This document shows positions 28,301-35,873 of a stretch of 46,917 nucleotides of DNA, piece after piece (the stretch's first letter is position 1; each line of letters begins with the position of its first letter). The notes below the pieces were generated by a model. That model saw only the letters and a program-made list of their open reading frames with translations, ran no database searches and was not told the origin of the DNA. The DNA lies in the NCBI GenBank assembly GCA_947491545.1, contig CANLJX010000008.1:1-46917 (forward strand), given 5' to 3'. The translations under genes were made by a program, and so were the position numbers. Source of the stretch: Deltaproteobacteria bacterium. Its GTDB lineage: Bacteria > Bdellovibrionota_C > UBA2361 > OMII01.

Positions 28301-29170
28301 GATCACGACATCCGCTGCTGCCAGGAAGTCACCTACCTGCTCATCCGGCACGTAGGTAGCGATGAACGTGACGTACTCAGTGACGCCGCTCCGATTCACC
28401 AAGTCCCGCAGCGCTCGCATGTACGCTGCGCTGTTCGGGTCATCGGCGCGAGTCTCGCCGACGATCACTCCACGCGCCGGAATACCGCGCTGACGGAGGT
28501 GCGTCACAGCTTCAACGAGCGCCTCAAGACCCTTGTGTGGCTGAACAAATCCGAACGTAATGAGCAGGGGCTCCTCTCCCTGTGCGCCTAGCGAAGCCCT
28601 GATCGTGCTGCGAGCCTCTTGGCTCGGCTGCGGACGGAGCACAACACCATGCGGAACGACCGCCACACATTCCGCCGCTGCTCCATTAGCGATCGCCTCA
28701 AGCCGATTCTCAGGCGTGTGCACAAAGACACGGTCTGCGTTCGTGACGAGGCTCGACAGGTCGTCAGAAACGGTAAAGAGGTTGTGAAGCTGCACAACGA
28801 CACGCACCCCGGTAGCCCGCACTGAAGCCAGCAGCTCCCGAAAAGCCACGGGGGCGAAGAAGCGGGCCTGGCAGTTGATGTGGAGCGTCGAGACCTTCGC
28901 GCGCTCGATCTCCCTTCGAAGCTCGGAATAATCAGGCGATGGCGCAGCAGGCGAAACGCGGCGCCAACAGCGCCTAACGAATGACTCGTCTTTAGACGTA
29001 GTGACTTCGCCTGATTCGGCGAACACAACTAACTCAACCCCCTGCCGCTCGAGCTCTGTGACGAGAAATTTTCCATACGTCGCGAGTCCGCACGACTGGT
29101 TCCACGGCGTGAGAAATCCGACGCGACCAACTGCCGTGTCGCTCTGTGGTGTTAGTTCGTTTCGCTGCAT
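25322..29170 (-). CDS. Multidomain protein: two GT4 glycosyltransferase domains plus TPR repeats
   Basis: This 1282-residue protein contains three modules. Residues 1 to about 400 are a GT4/GT-B glycosyltransferase (GFLTPWNQSCGLATYG near the start, FGFVQPHKGLEAL in the donor-binding half). Residues about 408-790 are a second GT4 (LRVLIQNRPNTFTQRGGD, then FVLCVGRLESRKNQ near 600 and LPSWYELPGLVSLEA). Residues about 805-1282 are tetratricopeptide repeats in two blocks separated by a Pro/Ala linker, with typical AKSLAAVLLAQSRADEARELF and ALCGKGALAAESQDWTTA patterns. TPR-linked transferases often glycosylate proteins. The frame is open to 29275, but ATG at 29168-29170 begins the GT4 fold properly, with AGGAG 12 bases upstream. 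The protein is cytosolic, with no signal peptide or membrane segment. Confidence 0.87.
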   Translation of the reverse strand: MQRNELTPQSDTAVGRVGFLTPWNQSCGLATYGKFLVTELERQGVELVVFAESGEVTTSKDESFVRRCWRRVSPAAPSPDYSELRREIERAKVSTLHINCQARFFAPVAFRELLASVRATGVRVVVQLHNLFTVSDDLSSLVTNADRVFVHTPENRLEAIANGAAAECVAVVPHGVVLRPQPSQEARSTIRASLGAQGEEPLLITFGFVQPHKGLEALVEAVTHLRQRGIPARGVIVGETRADDPNSAAYMRALRDLVNRSGVTEYVTFIATYVPDEQVGDFLAAADVVIMNYKSQHFEASGACALAVGAGAAVITSLAPAMMSFGDAVWHSTSGYSVGLSAELLLTNAELRRELKRRAAAYAQENSWAQIATRVVEQYRKIQQSPLVAQPSTVRYDEEERTVTHARQPSAERPLRVLIQNRPNTFTQRGGDTVVLEELSKGLAVLGHEVTVDVEGARDPRGYDLVHLFNFATPKLTQALAQRAQAAGVPFVVTSLYEDVPEFHNQSHALAGALIEYVRAGQSRELWAKQRQVHSGGPRAQRFPCDWLMEHAAAVLANGGGEAKALTRDFPQSCNIVEVPVGHETGGTGDAALFERTFGVRDFVLCVGRLESRKNQLMLLKALEDCDIPVVLAAGGFSYQPEYEHAVRSFKRRGKTLVLDRLSPEMLAAAYAACRIHVLPSWYELPGLVSLEAASFGRNVVVTRTGTSADYMGDVAFFCSPSDEDSIFSAVMAAYHSPARPNLVEMAKSYTWERATNQTVRVYQAVLGNSSEAGVPQLEAVAAAPMSVSATPAGAYDMSFNAMELEDALEQGEAAAKAMDFGRAEELLRRADSTDSGSARAAKSLAAVLLAQSRADEARELFDKALRLSPADPKALAGRGMCETISGKPEAALPFLERALDIAPDTLVALYQMIECAYRLERYDRAESSIRRYLSAVPGDTEIRFCLAGCLYKSGQLSDCEQEVARVLSEKPQHEGGQELQVRVQAEIAAREASRVEPVEQKQASAAPLLSPEGLEELSRRIQAWTVGSASSAPAQFATGPATVAAPSTPEPDFNLIIADLEALKRAGKVTEAKEILAGIPARAGFGAEPREVLGCLRAEFAVLDGNLAEASAMYDELLDQNPHLARALCGKGALAAESQDWTTAQAFFETSLDYNPSYDVALAGLGLCRMVQGQPEEAFALFTQAATANPENHRALLGVLQLGYPLKRYAEMEMMVLSYLKRYPANLDMIYSFAGLLYAQGRVNEARMQVEKILVVEPKHEPALELREILDKVDIGPQLVM

Positions 29171-29793
29171 GTCCGTAAGGATTCTCCTCGTGTTTCCCCC
29201 CGAAGGTACACTCCGGGCGCACTTCGGGTTTTTGCCTAACGAGTTAGGATGCAGGGCTGGAGCGGGAAGCCACAAAAAGTTCGGGCTACGCTTACATCTT
29301 GCAACTACCTGGAATTACGACCGATACTCGCTGCTGCCGGTATTGCCTGCAAAACGGCACTCAAGATCCAGTGGTCGGGCGAGCGTAATAGCTAAACGCC
29401 GAATCCTTTAGGACCCAAGCCCCGTCCAAAGAAGACATTGCTGGTTGGGTAGCTACTTAGGACGTTCTGCTGATGCGATCGGAGAAGCGATCACCTGAAC
29501 AGGACAGTCTCTACCGGTTTTTCTCTTATACCTTGGTTTTTTTGGTTCTAATTTTAGGTTCTCGGTTTTTCTTCGGTTTCTACCAAGGTTTAAGACTGCT
29601 CCTGTTCTCCTTCTCCCCCAATTCCCCAGGATATTCAAAGAGCCAGCGCCCTTCTCCCCGCGAACGTGCTCGTGAACGTACCCATTATTCCCAATGAGCA
29701 CAGCGAGAGCCGTCAGGATACCCCCCCATAAGCTCCTCCCCCCTCTCTGCCCTCGCCGCTCTCGTTGTTAATATCGCCTGTTCACGTTCACGT
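29171..29793. other. Long spacer without a convincing gene
   Basis: The stretch of about 620 bp between the GT4/TPR gene and the terminator at 29794-29843 has several short frames, none with family resemblance or good start sites. It contains a palindrome near 29235, a T-rich stretch with repeated GGTT words (29510-29595), and C-rich tracts (29600-29635 and 29721-29760). An 82-residue leftward frame at 29453-29701 is basic and low-complexity and is not called. Confidence 0.5.
29235..29252 (-). promoter_or_regulatory. Palindrome CCTAAC-GA-GTTAGG with shared 14-mer upstream of GT4/TPR gene
   Basis: A perfect 6-bp inverted repeat with a 2-bp centre lies at 29235-29248. The 14-mer at 29239-29252 (ACGAGTTAGGATGC on the plus strand) recurs exactly at 34999-35012. 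The two copies sit 69 and 76 bp upstream of the starts of two leftward glycosyltransferase genes, so they may be a shared promoter or operator. Confidence 0.35.
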
Positions 29794-29843
29794 AAAAAAA
29801 CAGGCGCATGTATCATCGGCTGTGCCGGATACATGCGCCTGTT
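29794..29843 (-). terminator. Strong rho-independent terminator after the flagellar glycosylation genes
   Basis: Read leftward, the stem AACAGGCGCATGTATC/GATACATGCGCCTGTT is 16 bp without a mismatch (29799-29814 and 29828-29843). It has a 13-nt loop and ends in a run of seven T. It begins 23 bases after the stop of the gene at 29867-30475 and marks the end of that transcript. Confidence 0.93.
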
Positions 29844-29866
29844 CCCTTCGCGTGTAGCTATCGAAA

Positions 29867-30475
29867 CTAGCTGTTGACCGACTCCTGAGCCTCGCGGGCC
29901 ACCTTGCGGCAGGTGTCCTCAAGCTTGTCGAGCTTGGGCTCGAGATCTTTTTCGAGGCTCTCGCCGAGCGCCCACCACGACTGGTAGAGCTGCTGCTGAA
30001 CGATCTTCTTGCAGGTCTCCGAGATGTCAACGACCTCCTGGGAGATGTCGAGCTTGGCGCGCGCACCCTCCGGAACAAGCTGGAGCAAGGTGCCGTACCA
30101 CTCAAAGAAAGCCTTCAGGGTGTCTACTGCAACCTTGAGGCGCTTGTTGCCCATGGCGGTGTCGCCATCCTGAAAGCCCTTGCGCGCGTCGCGGAACTCA
30201 AAGAAGCACGAGCGCACAACCGACGAGGCGTCTTGCAGACGCTCAGCGACGTAGAGCTCCGGGCGTCCCGAGTGAAAGTCGAGGTTGTCACCCTGCAGCT
30301 GCGCAGGGCTCATCGACCACTCGTCATCACGAAGATCGCGCCCGTCGAGGCTGATAACCGTTACCATGTGCTCCGGATCGATCGAGGACTTTACCAGCTC
30401 GATCAGGTCGGCGAAGGTGCTGAGCCGCTCTACGGGAATACGAAGTGCTTGCCCGTTAACTCGTACTTGAACCAT
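29867..30475 (-). CDS. Unknown 202-residue protein, last gene of the fliS-linked glycosylation set
   Basis: No family is recognised with confidence. Residues 1 to about 60 (MVQVRVNGQALRIPVERLST, then LIELVKSSIDPEHMVTVISL) alternate strands and a helix in a way that suggests a small beta-grasp (ubiquitin/ThiS-like) fold. From about 75 on it is helical and charged, with a Trp pair near 165 and EKDLEPKLDKLEDTCRK near the end. It has no signal peptide or membrane segment. The start at 30473-30475 follows GAGAGGAG directly; the frame is open to 30535, where it would overlap the GT9 gene. It lies 34 bp after the GT9 gene and just before a strong terminator. A helical chaperone-like or accessory role in the flagellar or glycan pathway is guesswork from position. 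Confidence 0.75.
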   Translation of the reverse strand: MVQVRVNGQALRIPVERLSTFADLIELVKSSIDPEHMVTVISLDGRDLRDDEWSMSPAQLQGDNLDFHSGRPELYVAERLQDASSVVRSCFFEFRDARKGFQDGDTAMGNKRLKVAVDTLKAFFEWYGTLLQLVPEGARAKLDISQEVVDISETCKKIVQQQLYQSWWALGESLEKDLEPKLDKLEDTCRKVAREAQESVNS

Positions 30476-30509
30476 AACTCCTCTCATCCGTTTTGGTGTC
30501 TCCGGCGCA

Positions 30510-32153
30510 CTACTCGCCGAGGTAAAAGGAACCAAACCTTACGCATCGCCGCTCAAGGTCCTGGTATGCCCTGTTCATTTGAGATGCGAGGTCAAGAGGA
30601 TCAGTTCCCTTTAAATTCTCCTTGGCGAAGATGAACATCCGGCTGAGCGACTCAAGAGGTCCATGCTTGAAGCCTAACCCCTCAATTTCACTGTCGACTG
30701 TGGTCAGCCGCTGGCTCACGTCCCCAAGCTCTGAAGGCGGAATCGACGGGTTTTTTATGCACACCTCAAGGCGCCGAATCAGCTCCTGGCCGGCCTTAGC
30801 GCACTGCACGATCTCCTCAAGACCCCGCAGGCCCTCATCAACCACCGGCAGCCGGCCTTGAGGCTTCGGTTCCGGAACGTGGAACCCCCCGAGGTCTTCG
30901 AGCCAAAGCTTGCGATAAGCACGGCGGTAGCGATTCATCGCATCCGGCCGATCGGTATTGAGCGGCACAAGATCGCAGAAGCCGTGCTCATCAAAAGCCG
31001 ACCGGTACACAATGACCTGCCGTGGGTCTGCAACAGTCGGGGAAACCTCCTTAATGTCTCCTTTGAGCCGCTCGGCAGTCAGGTACGCAACAAACTCAGG
31101 GGAAACCGTGTCGTGACAGTCGGGCCGGCCGCAGCTTTTGTTAGGATTACACGGGCCACACCCGATCACAGGCTGCAGCACGATGTTGCCCTCGCTGTAG
31201 GGCCCCGTCTCAAAGCCGTACGCCGACGCGAGGAACATCGAGATCACTGGCGTTCCCACTGCAACAGCCATGTGCATCGGCCCGGTGTCTCCCGTCACTA
31301 GGATGGCAGACATTTTCAGCATGGCGGCGAGCTGCGGCACTGTGGTTTTGCCAACCACCGAGAGCACGTTGTTTGAGGCGCATCCTGCAACGATTGGGTC
31401 GACGATACAGGCCTCCTTTGGCGCTCCGGTCAGCACAACTCTCGCGTTGTGGTCTCGCACGAGGATCTTGATCATCTCAACGAACCGTTTCGGCGACCAC
31501 TGGCGCTTCGCCTGGCTAGCGCCAGCCTGCACCGCAATGAGCGGACCCGTGTTGCTGAATGGCGCCGCCTTGATGAGCCCCTCGCAGTGCGCAATCGAAT
31601 CCTGCTCAATGTTAATCAGAAGCTTGTGAGGGTGCGCGTCGACGTCTGCAGAGCAGCGAAACACGTCAACTAGGTTGAGAGAGTTGTACTGGCGATTCTG
31701 GTGGAACACGGAGGTCGCAAAGAGCTGCGCCCACTGCGACTCGATTACACGGTATCCCTGCTCATCCGACGTCCATCCCCCGTTTCGCCCTATTCCCACT
31801 AGGTTCAACAGCAGCGCTGTGTAGGCAGACGAGGACATGTTGAGGCAGTAGTCAAACTTCTCGCTTCGCAGCCGCTCTACGATCTCGTGCAAGTACTCGT
31901 ACGCATCAACGATGCCGTCACCCTCACGGTCGAGGCTGCGGCAGACGAAACCGAGATCGATTCCAATTGCCTCATCGATATTCGGAATGACGTGGCAAAC
32001 ATCAACGAACTGCTTCTCAACCAGGACGGTAATATGGCAGCCCGGATTCTCGGCTTTGAGGCCAGCGATTGTCGGAGTGGCTTGGAGCATGTCCCCTAGC
32101 CTCGTGATATTCACGAGCAAGACTTTCTTCTTGTGAGGGTATCGCTTCTTCAT
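30510..32153 (-). CDS. Glycosyltransferase family 9 (heptosyltransferase-like) with C-terminal extension
   Basis: Of the 547 residues, the first about 360 are a GT9/ADP-heptose transferase fold. The N-terminus reads VLLVNITRLGDMLQATP (15-31), the middle VVLTGAPKEA, and the donor site GDTGPMHMAVAVGTPV near 288-303. A cysteine cluster CGPCNPNKSCGRPDC follows near 327-341, as in other GT9 proteins. The last ~180 residues form a helical extension (for example RLEVCIKNPSIPPSELGDVSQ) absent from LPS heptosyltransferases. It starts 4 bp after the methyltransferase/CgeB gene with GGAGGAG upstream. In this setting, after fliS, a role in flagellin or surface-protein glycosylation fits better than LPS core, but no acceptor can be shown. 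Confidence 0.85.
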   Translation of the reverse strand: MKKRYPHKKKVLLVNITRLGDMLQATPTIAGLKAENPGCHITVLVEKQFVDVCHVIPNIDEAIGIDLGFVCRSLDREGDGIVDAYEYLHEIVERLRSEKFDYCLNMSSSAYTALLLNLVGIGRNGGWTSDEQGYRVIESQWAQLFATSVFHQNRQYNSLNLVDVFRCSADVDAHPHKLLINIEQDSIAHCEGLIKAAPFSNTGPLIAVQAGASQAKRQWSPKRFVEMIKILVRDHNARVVLTGAPKEACIVDPIVAGCASNNVLSVVGKTTVPQLAAMLKMSAILVTGDTGPMHMAVAVGTPVISMFLASAYGFETGPYSEGNIVLQPVIGCGPCNPNKSCGRPDCHDTVSPEFVAYLTAERLKGDIKEVSPTVADPRQVIVYRSAFDEHGFCDLVPLNTDRPDAMNRYRRAYRKLWLEDLGGFHVPEPKPQGRLPVVDEGLRGLEEIVQCAKAGQELIRRLEVCIKNPSIPPSELGDVSQRLTTVDSEIEGLGFKHGPLESLSRMFIFAKENLKGTDPLDLASQMNRAYQDLERRCVRFGSFYLGE

Positions 32154-32157
32154 CGAG

Positions 32158-34923
32158 CTACTTCTCCTCCTTCTTGCCCTGCGCGGGGCGCAGGATGTGC
32201 TTCTTTACGTGGAAGAGGAACATCAGCTTCTGCTCGGTCTCGGTGAGCTTCCCGTTGCCTGTGACGACATCTGACACCAGCGCATCGAGAGTCGGCTGTT
32301 CGCCCCGAGCCCGGGCCTTCTCACACCTGCCACGCAGCTCTCCATGCTCGCTGCTGCGTTCGATCATTCGGGCCCAGGGGCTCTCCATCTCGCGGGCTGA
32401 CAGGTGCTGGAACTTGCTGCCGTAAACAACAGACAGCATCTGCTCGATACGACGGTCGTAGGTGTGATCTCGAAGCACGCGAGCGCGCCCAGCCGCTGCA
32501 ATCGCGGCTCGCTCTTCCGGGCGCGACTTGTAATGCTCCACTTTTGCAACTAGGTCGGGCAAGCTTGAAAATGTGACGATCTCCTTCCCTGCCTCGAAGC
32601 ACTCTGCGAGCAGCGTGCGCTCATCGACGAGCTGAAAGGCTCCACAGGCTGCCAGCTCGAAGGTGCGCGGATTAACGAAATCGCCATTTGGCTCGACACC
32701 ATCGCGCTCAGTGCTCGAGTGCAAGTTCAGGTTGATGTCGCTGGCACAGAAGATCTTCACGTACTCTTCCGGCGAGATTCGGCGTGCATCCTCCTGAACG
32801 AGCTTGTCGAACGGCTTGCACATCGGCCACTCACTACCCCAGATCTTGAATGGATAGTGCGCGAGCGAAGCGAACATCTGCTGGCGATTGTGATAGCCAG
32901 CTCCGACAAACGAAAGCTGGGAGCCCCACTGCTCCCGCTCCACTGGCGTCAGGTCGACTGGCCGGTGCAGGAACGGATCACAAGCTGTCGGCAGATAGTG
33001 CACTTCACCAGCGCCCGCCGCCTTTATCGCCTCGATGCAGCCGTTTTTTTGGATAGTGAAGACAAAATCGTAGTGCCGCGCCATGTCGCGCCAGTAGGTG
33101 AAGCGCAGGTAGTCTTCTACGAACCACAGCACCGTCACGACTCCGCGGCGCCGCATCTCATCGAGAAACTTCGCTGATGCCGGCGCCTGCGCCATGCAGA
33201 TCAGCACATCGATAGGCTTCTCTTCAAAGTTCTGCAGCATCGTGGCCGTCAGCATATCGACGTACGCGTTGCGCGCAACGGCACGACCGCGGTCAGACCG
33301 AGCCAAATCATCAAGCAGCTCATACCCCTTGTTGAAGCCGCTCATGTCGATTCCGCGCGAGTGCTGCCCGAAGCGCTGCAGCGCAGCCTGCGTGTAAAAA
33401 CCGGTTGGGATCGTGCCGCCCTGCAGAGGGCCGAGCACGGCAATGCGGGGGTGAAGGAGAGAGAGCCCTCGGCGAGAGACTAGCTGGGCGCGAAGCGGCT
33501 GGACAACATCGGCATCGAGGAGGGCGTTCTGTGGTCTGACGAGCAGCTCAAGAGCCCCCGAGACACGCGAAGTATCTGGGGAGCCTACGCTGAAGCCCTC
33601 CAAGCCAGCGAGGCACTTGGTCAGATCACGAGATGAGAGCGCAGCATGCAGGGCAGCCACACTCGGCTCGCAGCACCAGATCTTCCTTTCGCCGCTGCAT
33701 ATCATCAGGCTCTCTAGGTGGTACCCCCCGCCGAATCCAACAACGAGCACATTCGCTGCATCTCCAACCCGCTTCTCTTGCAGCGCACGCGCTGCCCACG
33801 CAGAAGCCGCCTGTTGGGGCTTCTCAGCGTGATCCAGGCAGGCGCCATCACGCCACACTGCCGGTCCCTGCTGGGTCTCTGTAACGTGCACCCCTGCAAG
33901 ACTCGTGGTGTCTGCAGACTCAACTGCTGCATGCACCTCTGGGAAGCGCTCCTTGAGCCGCCGCATGTTCGCGACGTAGAGCGGAGACGTGCCCCTGCTA
34001 GCTGGGTCGGTCTTTGGAGCGGTACGGGTAAGAACGCGGTCGAGGATGTCCCTTATATCGATGGTTGCCGTGCGGCAGCACGTCTCGACGTACTGTAGAA
34101 TCTGTCGCGCACGTTCGCGTTCACCTTGGCCAGCGAGGGTCACGGCGAAATCAACGGAGGCCAGCGCCTCCATATCCGGCAGCAGCGGCCCCGCTGCGTT
34201 GGAAGCTGGCGCGAGAGCAGCGGCGACAATATCGATTGTCGCTGGAGAGCCTGCCGGGCGCAGGGTGACTGCAGCCGTCTCGATACCGTGCCGGGAGAGC
34301 GCTCCACCGATCGATGGCATCGCCTCCGTCACCTCCACAACCTCGAAGCCTGCCAAGCGGGCAGCCTTCTCGAAGCTCTCCTGCCGGTACGCCCGAGGAT
34401 GGATCACGCCGTCGCTTGAGAGCAGGACATCTCGGCCGAGGAAGAGCCTCATTCGCATTGAGCCTGAGGGCTTGAGAACTCTGCGGCTCTCTTTTAGCAG
34501 CGCCGCAACCGCCAAGGGCGGCATAGTCGAGAGAGCTGAGAAGCTCCACACAAAGTCAGCGCTGCCATCTGGAAGCGGCGAGAGCATTAGGTCTTCGCTC
34601 ACCACAAGCTCAACGCGCGAGTTGGCGCCGATAGCAGCTCGGGCACGATTCACTGCCAGCTCTGAGAGGTCAACTCCCACTACACGCCCGAAACAGCGCG
34701 CAGCAGCCCGCAACATCCGCCCACTTCGGCATCCGATCTCAACCGCAGTGCGATCATCGCCACCCTCTATCCCTTTAGAGAGCGCCCGGAAATCTCTCTC
34801 CCCGCTCTCCCACAGGGGCGACTCGTGCCTCGGAAGCGGCTCCTCCGAGCGCGTAAGATCCGCGCCGAGGCTGCGGTCGATCTCGTGCCGCATCTGCTCG
34901 GCAAGCTTCAGTAAACTCGACAT
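32158..34923 (-). CDS. Fusion of SAM methyltransferase and CgeB-like glycosyltransferase
   Basis: The 921-residue protein has an N-terminal class I methyltransferase: AVEIGCRSGRMLRAA near 58-72 as motif I, VVGVDLSELAVNRA after it, and FVWSFSALS as motif post-I. A central Rossmann-like region near 393 (VLVVGFGGGYHLESL) resembles motif I of a second, perhaps degenerate, methyltransferase-like fold. The C-terminal part (about 570-850) is CgeB-type: VLICMAQAPASAKFL, LWFVEDYLRFTYWRDM, and NPRTFELAACGAFQLVDE near 754. CgeB-like transferases are common in flagellin glycosylation islands. The frame opens at 34986, but ATG at 34921-34923 is preferred because the upstream residues are not family-like. 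fliS lies upstream in the same direction and GT9 follows 4 bp later. Confidence 0.85.
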   Translation of the reverse strand: MSSLLKLAEQMRHEIDRSLGADLTRSEEPLPRHESPLWESGERDFRALSKGIEGGDDRTAVEIGCRSGRMLRAAARCFGRVVGVDLSELAVNRARAAIGANSRVELVVSEDLMLSPLPDGSADFVWSFSALSTMPPLAVAALLKESRRVLKPSGSMRMRLFLGRDVLLSSDGVIHPRAYRQESFEKAARLAGFEVVEVTEAMPSIGGALSRHGIETAAVTLRPAGSPATIDIVAAALAPASNAAGPLLPDMEALASVDFAVTLAGQGERERARQILQYVETCCRTATIDIRDILDRVLTRTAPKTDPASRGTSPLYVANMRRLKERFPEVHAAVESADTTSLAGVHVTETQQGPAVWRDGACLDHAEKPQQAASAWAARALQEKRVGDAANVLVVGFGGGYHLESLMICSGERKIWCCEPSVAALHAALSSRDLTKCLAGLEGFSVGSPDTSRVSGALELLVRPQNALLDADVVQPLRAQLVSRRGLSLLHPRIAVLGPLQGGTIPTGFYTQAALQRFGQHSRGIDMSGFNKGYELLDDLARSDRGRAVARNAYVDMLTATMLQNFEEKPIDVLICMAQAPASAKFLDEMRRRGVVTVLWFVEDYLRFTYWRDMARHYDFVFTIQKNGCIEAIKAAGAGEVHYLPTACDPFLHRPVDLTPVEREQWGSQLSFVGAGYHNRQQMFASLAHYPFKIWGSEWPMCKPFDKLVQEDARRISPEEYVKIFCASDINLNLHSSTERDGVEPNGDFVNPRTFELAACGAFQLVDERTLLAECFEAGKEIVTFSSLPDLVAKVEHYKSRPEERAAIAAAGRARVLRDHTYDRRIEQMLSVVYGSKFQHLSAREMESPWARMIERSSEHGELRGRCEKARARGEQPTLDALVSDVVTGNGKLTETEQKLMFLFHVKKHILRPAQGKKEEK

Positions 34924-34998
34924 GCTGTTTTCCGTATAAAGGTGCCCCTGCCTGTTGGCATAGCCACTCGACACCTCGCCCAGCACGGGCGGAGATGC

Positions 34999-35012
34999 AC
35001 GAGTTAGGATGC
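34999..35012 (-). promoter_or_regulatory. Second copy of the 14-mer ACGAGTTAGGATGC
   Basis: An exact repeat of the 14-mer at 29239-29252 lies 76 bp upstream of the methyltransferase/CgeB start, in the 174-bp spacer after fliS. Here the left arm of the palindrome is missing. Same orientation and similar distance to the start in both places favour a regulatory or promoter role. Confidence 0.35.
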
Positions 35013-35097
35013 GACCTTAGGAGATTCAGGCTGGCAAAATCTCAACGCTGTGTCGCACTCTTCTGAGCGAGCGGTATATATCTGGAATCACGGCTTT

Positions 35098-35550
35098 TTA
35101 CAGCGCGACCTGGACCTTACGGAGAGCCTCTCCAATCTTCTCTGCCTCAACCGATGCGGTCATCCCCTCCGCCCCCTGCTTGCCTTCAATAATCTCTCGG
35201 TACGCGGAGTAGACCGTGTCGATCAGCCCGATCACTTTGGTGATGCGCTGAGGGTCACGGTACAGGTTTGCCTCGCTCAGGTAGAAAAGCATGAAGTCGT
35301 ACAGTCGGTCGAGGTCGCGAGCGATTGTTCCGCCCTTCTCGAAGTCGAGAGTATTCATGAGCTCCGCAATGATCGCCTGCCCCTTGCTGAGGTAGCGGCA
35401 GAACTTTGGGATATCCTTCTCCTCAAGGCCAACGACCGAGAGCTTCAGAAACTTGATCGCCCCTTCGTACATCATCAGGAGCAGGCGCCCTCGATCGGTC
35501 GTGGTTACTTGGACTGCCTGGTATGCGTCGTGCGGGTTTTTGCCGTACAT
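35098..35550 (-). CDS. fliS: FliS, flagellin export chaperone
   Basis: The 150-residue product matches FliS throughout: YQAVQVTTTDRGRLLLMMYE near 10-29 (family consensus Y..n.v.tasp..LllmLYdgai.fl), a helical core, and ANLYRDPQRITKVIGLIDTV near 99-118. FliS binds flagellin in the cytosol and prevents early polymerisation before export. It is slightly longer than usual (~130) through an acidic C-terminal tail. ATG at 35548-35550 is the clear start. No fliD or flagellin gene is in the window. The downstream genes on the same strand are glycosyltransferases, a pattern seen at flagellin glycosylation loci. A motile bacterium is implied. Confidence 0.92.
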   Translation of the reverse strand: MYGKNPHDAYQAVQVTTTDRGRLLLMMYEGAIKFLKLSVVGLEEKDIPKFCRYLSKGQAIIAELMNTLDFEKGGTIARDLDRLYDFMLFYLSEANLYRDPQRITKVIGLIDTVYSAYREIIEGKQGAEGMTASVEAEKIGEALRKVQVAL

Positions 35551-35873
35551 AATGCGCTAAATCCTCGGTATGTAGCTTTGTGTCTAAGCTGCCCTCTCGT
35601 CGTCGCTGGCCATCCCAGCCAGCCAAACTGCCCGAAGAGAAAACAGCCTTGTTTGCTAACCCGTCCTTGGATTAACCGCCTCGCGCTTCCTATCTAACGG
35701 CTGCGGGCGGGCACATCGGAAACCGGCGAAAGAGACTATCTCGCCTACAAAGGTGTTATCGGTGACGAGGCCTTTTCCCTTGAGAATAAAAAAAGCCGCG
35801 TAAAATGGGCGTTTTTTGGCGTGCTTACCCTAGGCATTTTTTGCCCCGCTGCGCGGCGTGGGCGCCGTCGGCG
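35551..35873 (-). other. Spacer between proC and fliS with terminator-like sequence
   Basis: This 323-bp gap holds no gene. Read leftward from proC it is first GC-rich with self-complementary segments (35845-35873), then carries GGCAAAAAATGCC (35832-35844) and ends in a T7 run at 35788-35794 preceded by a poor stem. Termination of proC somewhere here is likely, but no single textbook hairpin can be fixed. The fliS promoter must lie upstream of 35550; no sigma-28 or sigma-54 match was recognised. Confidence 0.35.

Noticed and set aside
29453-29701. 82-residue leftward frame in the long spacer
   Set aside because: Low-complexity basic composition from T-rich DNA, no recognised family and no good start context.
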